This document shows positions 56,301 through 60,000 of a stretch of 60,000 bases of DNA, piece by piece. The notes under the pieces are model-generated. The model was not told where the DNA came from. It saw only the letters and a program-made list of their open reading frames with translations, and did not search any database. A program made the translations under genes and the position numbers. The number at the start of each line of letters is the position of its first letter. The first letter of the stretch is position 1. The DNA lies in NCBI GenBank assembly GCA_030704615.1, contig CM060734.1:38272042-38332041 (forward strand), in the 5' to 3' direction. The stretch comes from Takakia lepidozioides. Its lineage: Eukaryota > Streptophyta > Takakiopsida > Takakiales > Takakiaceae.

Positions 56301-58105
56301 TGAAAAGCTGGCGGGGTGAGGACAAAGATAGCCGTTTAATTTAAAGAAGGACAAAAAAGTGATAACTCCAAAAATAACGACTAGTTATTTAAAACACGCA
56401 CAAGTACCCCCCTGACACCTCACACATGCTCTTTACCGTCTCCTCCTCTCTCCCTGCCTGCCATTCCGCTTTGCCAGACTGTTGCCTGCCGCATCATGCC
56501 TGCACCATTCGCTGCTGTGTTCACGTTGCAATCAAGCCTGGATTTACTGGCATGTGGTGCTTACAATGTTACAGAGCGACGAGAGAGATAAAAGTTAAAA
56601 GATAAAGATTCTTTAACGTCCAGTGAATTTACTGCTCAACACACATGCCATCGAGGGCCCAATGGACGGTCTGAAGGCACATGTTGAAGGATTGAACCCA
56701 GGATCACCTAGGTTATGCACAGGCAAGGCACAAACACCCAACCACTGGGCTACCCGCTCAAGTGAAAGAGTTTGATCTACATTATTGCGGTGGGCAGAGT
56801 GCGTGAATGAACTTGCAAACCTGTATACAACTCCAGTTGCAAGGGTCGAGAGAGACACATTCAGTTATGGCTGTGGGATTTGCAAACTATAGTCCAGCAT
56901 ATGAGACTCTCATGGGTTCCTGGACTCAGTATGCGAAATATGTTTAAAGCTAAGAGGTCACGTTGCATCTTCATTTTCATATACATGTGCCAGTACATTT
57001 TTGTAGAAGTACCTTCAAACTCGAATCCTCAAGCATGAATATTCATGGACGCAAAACTTTTATTTCTCAGTCTGGCTCTTCCAGTTTAATGATCGAATTG
57101 ATATATCTTTCATGGCTTTGCATCATCATCAAAAGCTCAATTCCCTGTGGAAATTTTCTGACATAGAGATCTGTAGTCTGTACCCAGTCCTTTCTTTCTA
57201 AAGGGGTCTGTACCAGAACCCTCCTTGTAAGGAAGGCCCTAAGCTTAAAGCTTCATTCAATCCTACGATGATACAGGATGCAGCACTGTGATAGATAACA
57301 TCCTTACAAGAACGAAGTAGATAACTGAGTACATTGACGACAGCTGTTGTGAGGTCAACATTCTCGACAAGCTTTATGTCGATCAGTTCCATTCACCTCC
57401 ATGTCGTTGGGTCCCAACAACGTTGTGTGAACAGTAATACCTGCGTAGTATCATGCAGAATGCGCATGGATAATAGAGCGTCTCGTTCAGAAGACCACCC
57501 ACTTCTCTGCACATGAGTAAATGGTATTCTCCCCCAAGTACACAGGTTCGGCGCATGGATGCTCCTCTTCAACGGAGTGAGCTAAAGTCGAGAGTGCGCT
57601 CTTACTTTGAACTTCAGCCTTACCCCCGAAATGTAATGTGCGTGCATGCGTGTTTCAGTGTGGAAAGATGTCAATACCTGTTCTTTGTCTCTTGACAACC
57701 CGAAAGAGATGCAGGAAAGGAAAAAGAGAAACAGTCTGGCATATCAACACACTGAAAAAGGAGATATCTTGGGAAAAATCAAGAGGCAAAACTAAAGAAT
57801 CCAAGAAACACTTCTATTACTTCAGTAATCGCATTTCAATAAATGCCAAAGCACATGGGAGCTCAGGCTATTTGTGTTCCAAAGGAAACAAAGAATCGCT
57901 AAACACTATGGTACAATCACACTTTCATGGTCTGCAGATCTCTGGGACCTCCCTCCAACATCGCCTCGTCCCCCTTGCAGACGACAATATCCATACAAAG
58001 CTTCAGGGGAACACCAACCCCTTTCTTGCTTCCTGATTGCCTCTGCTGCAAGTACTGATTCAAATGACCCAACTTTGTCGACCCGGAGATCGAAATGCCA
58101 CCACT
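56301..58105. other. Spacer with SINE and a possible orphan exon
   Basis: Apart from the SINE copy, no gene is established. A plus-strand segment at about 57513-57632 has an unusual non-random composition (K-W-Y-S-P-P-S, R-V-R-S-Y-F-E-L-Q-P-Y-P-R-N) followed by a possible donor. It is noted as a finding but not called as a gene. Confidence 0.4.
56585..56765 (-). mobile_element. tRNA-derived SINE (SINE-1), best full copy
   Basis: On the minus strand the head has an A box TAGCCCAGTGGTTGG (56752-56738) and a B box GGTTCAATCC (56698-56689), spaced as in a tRNA promoter. Then come CCATTGGGCCCTCGATGGC, TGTGTTGAGCAGTAAATTCAC, and TGGACGTTAAAGAATC, ending in TTTATC(TTTT) repeats. Four other copies or fragments occur in this window (23490, 23612, 25944, 47318), which supports a dispersed Pol III retroposon. 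It is not a tRNA gene, because the 3' half does not fold as one. Confidence 0.85.
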
Positions 58106-58330
58106 TCAGAAAAGGTTGTAAGGGAAAGCATCCAGAGGGTGGATGAGGTATGTCAAAACCAGGGCCATGAATAACATGACATAAGCAATCCCCTGGTCAA
58201 TGGTCGATCCATCGCTGCTTGGAGGAGCAGCGGGTGCCGGCGCTTGCGCCTGCACGGCCGGCAACAGAGCTCCCATCAAAAACACCAATGCCACAACCAA
58301 CACTACGCAGCGTACCATAATTCCTGCCAT
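58106..58330 (-). CDS. Arabinogalactan peptide (AGP16/20/22/41 type)
   Basis: A 74-residue precursor of a classical short arabinogalactan peptide: a GPI-anchored, heavily O-glycosylated cell-surface peptide with roles in cell-wall and membrane signalling. Residues 1-28 are a signal peptide with a strongly hydrophobic core (V-V-A-L-V-F-L-M-G-A-L-L). The mature peptide begins near Q-A-P-A-P-A-A-P-P, the Ala-Pro motif for hydroxyproline arabinogalactan addition. S-S-D-G-S then gives the likely GPI attachment site. The removed tail carries the family-diagnostic D-Q-G-I-A-Y-V and L-T-Y-L-I-H-P-L-D-A. I use the ATG at 58330, because the upstream in-frame codons lack an ATG and the family starts just before the hydrophobic core. 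No intron is needed. Confidence 0.92.
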   Translation of the reverse strand: MAGIMVRCVVLVVALVFLMGALLPAVQAQAPAPAAPPSSDGSTIDQGIAYVMLFMALVLTYLIHPLDAFPYNLF

Positions 58331-59221
58331 CTCATCGGCTACAAGTGCACCCGCGATCACGCTCGCCCCTCTTTGGTCAAATCAAACCTCCGTATATGAC
58401 TTGGTAGAACGACTGCCTGAGCAACAAAACACAGGCTTCTAGGCGCCAATGTGCGATCGAAGCATCGAGAGCTTGTCTACAAGACTGAGACGACCCAGAT
58501 GCACAGAAACTGAGAGAAACCACACCAGCACAGCACAAGCAGCAATGATCTGGACTGCGTAGACCAGGCCTCCTCCACAAACACACAAGATCTTGGCAGA
58601 GAGGCTAGAACAACATCCGAAGCGGAAGAGAAGAGAAAAGAGGTCGCAAGAAGAGCGTGGCAGCGATGGAGTTACAGCGCACAGCGCACGCGTATATGTA
58701 ACTGCACTCCCAGCCAGCGCGCCAACCTGGATGCCTCGCTGCTCATCCACATGGAAGCTTCTTCATCCATGGACTCCGCGTTTAACCTATAGTCAGACAT
58801 CCATGTTTCGAATACCTAGTTCGCAGCCGCACACAATTCACTGCACGTTCTTCATAAGTTACTCAAAGTCCGCATAAGTTGCCGCGTCACAGCAATTTTC
58901 CTTTTTTGTTAACTCAACTATCATTGATTTTTGCTCCCGTGGGTTTCATTTATTCCCCTTTCTTTTTCTTTTTATTGTCTTTTTTTCCCTTTCATAGTAA
59001 TGATAAAGTTTTAGGGCCGCTGCCCCCTTCTTTACCAAAAAACAAACAAAAGAAAAAACGAAGGAAGAAATAAACCTGGCAGGTGCGGTTGGGTCGGAGG
59101 CTTAGGAGCTACCACCCCCTGACCTGGCAACGGTCTAAGTCACAATCTAAATTTTTGTACAAATTACTAACTATAGTCTATCATCCCACTGCTCCGCGGT
59201 CGCATTGTAAAGCACCGTTGC
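58331..59221. other. Upstream region of arabinogalactan peptide gene
   Basis: This is the probable leader and promoter of the minus-strand AGP gene, followed by a T/C-rich block with A-runs (58890-59070). No other gene is seen. No clear TATA box could be placed. Confidence 0.4.
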
Positions 59222-59235
59222 TCAAAAAGTCCCTT

Positions 59236-59267
<32 letters not shown>

Positions 59268-59345
59268 ACTAGCCGGAGCTAGCATAAATAAGAGCTTCCC
59301 ATTGCAGGTACTGGCCCCTTGCGGGGGTGGGCTCTATAATTCCCA
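59222..59345 (-). repeat. Dispersed repeat R1, copy 3, with (AT)n tail
   Basis: On the minus strand: GAGCCCACCCCCGCAAGGGGC, then GCTCTTATTTATGC, then TAGCTCCGGCTAGTGTCAC, ending in a 25-bp AT run (59238-59262). It aligns with the copies at 5363 and 48250 but has AT instead of TC as its terminal microsatellite. Confidence 0.55.
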
Positions 59346-59762
59346 TCGTAAATATAGGGACATTTGTAAGCAGAATGCCCCCAAAAAAAAAAAAAATGCC
59401 CCCTTGTTGGATTAAGATAAAGTTCTTTCCCTCGAACTTTCCTGGATTTTGGAGTAGCTGGCCTCTCAAATCCAGGAAAGTCCTCGGGTAAGAATGTCTT
59501 TATCTCCTACATAAAATGTGAAAGGAGACTTGAAAGTCCCGACGGTCAAAGTCCCAGTTCAACATTCCATCCACTCCAGCTACTAAGGTGGGTTCCAAAC
59601 TAGCGACATGACAAAACACTAAAATGTGGCTTTCGTCCACCTCTTCATCTCTTTCATGGATGCCATGTCATCAAGAGCCAGTGGACCTTTTCAAACCAAG
59701 AAACAGCCTTTTCAGACATGAATGGTGCAATTGAGAAAATCAAAGCATGTGTAGGTATCTTC

Positions 59763-60000
59763 AAGTGTTGGGCGGGTAGTACATTCAGCCGGGTCCTGGT
59801 ATTGAAAAAAAGTTATATATTTCAATACCAGCCAGTTCCATGGTATTGGAATATTCACTGAATTCTAATATCTGCCGGTTCTCAATAATAGTATGATTTT
59901 TTTAATTGTGGACAGGTATCAATAGGACGGGTATTCCAATCGTAATACCAGCCGGTTATAAACCCAGATATAAATAACTAAAATTAATATTAAAATAACC
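59763..60000. mobile_element. hAT-like element, left part, cut by window end
   Basis: The end AAGTGTTGGGCGGGTAG (59763) matches the complement of the terminus at 4201-4208 (CCGCCCAACACTG) except at the first base. The interior is filled with GGTATTG/CAATACCAG and ATACCAGCCGGTT motifs on both strands. The right end lies beyond the window, so the target duplication cannot be checked. Confidence 0.5.

Noticed and set aside
56685-56755. tRNA gene on the minus strand
   Set aside because: A and B boxes are present, but the stems and anticodon arm do not close and similar copies recur with a SINE body, so this is a SINE head.
1-60000. CRISPR arrays, bacterial operons, phage or integrated viral genes
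   Set aside because: No regularly spaced identical repeats, no Shine-Dalgarno gene strings and no viral gene sets were seen. All confident genes are spliced plant genes.

Overview
This is a nuclear window from a land plant. Every confident gene is a spliced eukaryotic gene with GT-AG introns, and the set includes plant-specific families: RETICULATA-related, EXORDIUM-like, an arabinogalactan peptide and a plastid-type ABCD2-like half transporter. Plant telo-box sequence lies in front of the DNA polymerase V-like gene. Introns are moderate (about 0.1-2 kb), and spacers hold degenerate CACTA, hAT, SINE and retroelement remains. The lineage is not fixed by the sequence. A seedless vascular plant or gymnosperm is my guess, with low confidence.

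Layout. 1-5.3 kb is a transposon graveyard: an imperfect ~255-bp tandem duplication, a decayed CACTA (TNP2-type) transposase, a hAT-type miniature element (2582-3149) with a degenerate 8-bp target duplication, the right end of a second hAT-type element (to 4208) and a third complete one (4217-5283). 6.1-11.55 kb (+) is a 12-exon CSTF64 (mRNA 3'-end cleavage) gene. 13.0-17.96 kb (+) is an 8-exon RETICULATA-related plastid membrane protein gene. 20.2-22.4 kb (+) is a 6-exon ASCH-domain gene. 22.4-26.9 kb is spacer with SINE fragments and a CpG-rich island that carries a perfect palindrome. 26.9-27.9 kb (+) is an intronless EXORDIUM-like secreted protein. 31.4-40.2 kb (-) is an 11-exon DNA polymerase V/MYBBP1A-like nucleolar protein gene, divergent from an uncharacterised four-exon gene (41.7-44.0 kb, +). 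45.2-48.05 kb (+) is a TPR protein gene. It converges on an ABCD2-like transporter gene (49.1-54.8 kb, -) of about 11 exons. 55.2-56.3 kb is a decayed retroelement gag region with two CCHC zinc knuckles. 56.6 kb holds a tRNA-derived SINE, and 58.1-58.3 kb (-) a short arabinogalactan peptide gene. The window ends inside another element of the hAT-like family.

The genes are unrelated single-copy housekeeping or plant-specific genes and do not form a pathway or cluster. Exon boundaries were read by eye from splice signals, reading phase and recalled family conservation, with no transcript evidence. I found no clear new multi-gene system. The most unusual signals are a set of short hAT-like elements whose termini are alike but whose interiors are each built from a different degenerate short motif, the palindrome in the CpG island, and an uncharacterised acidic protein gene.
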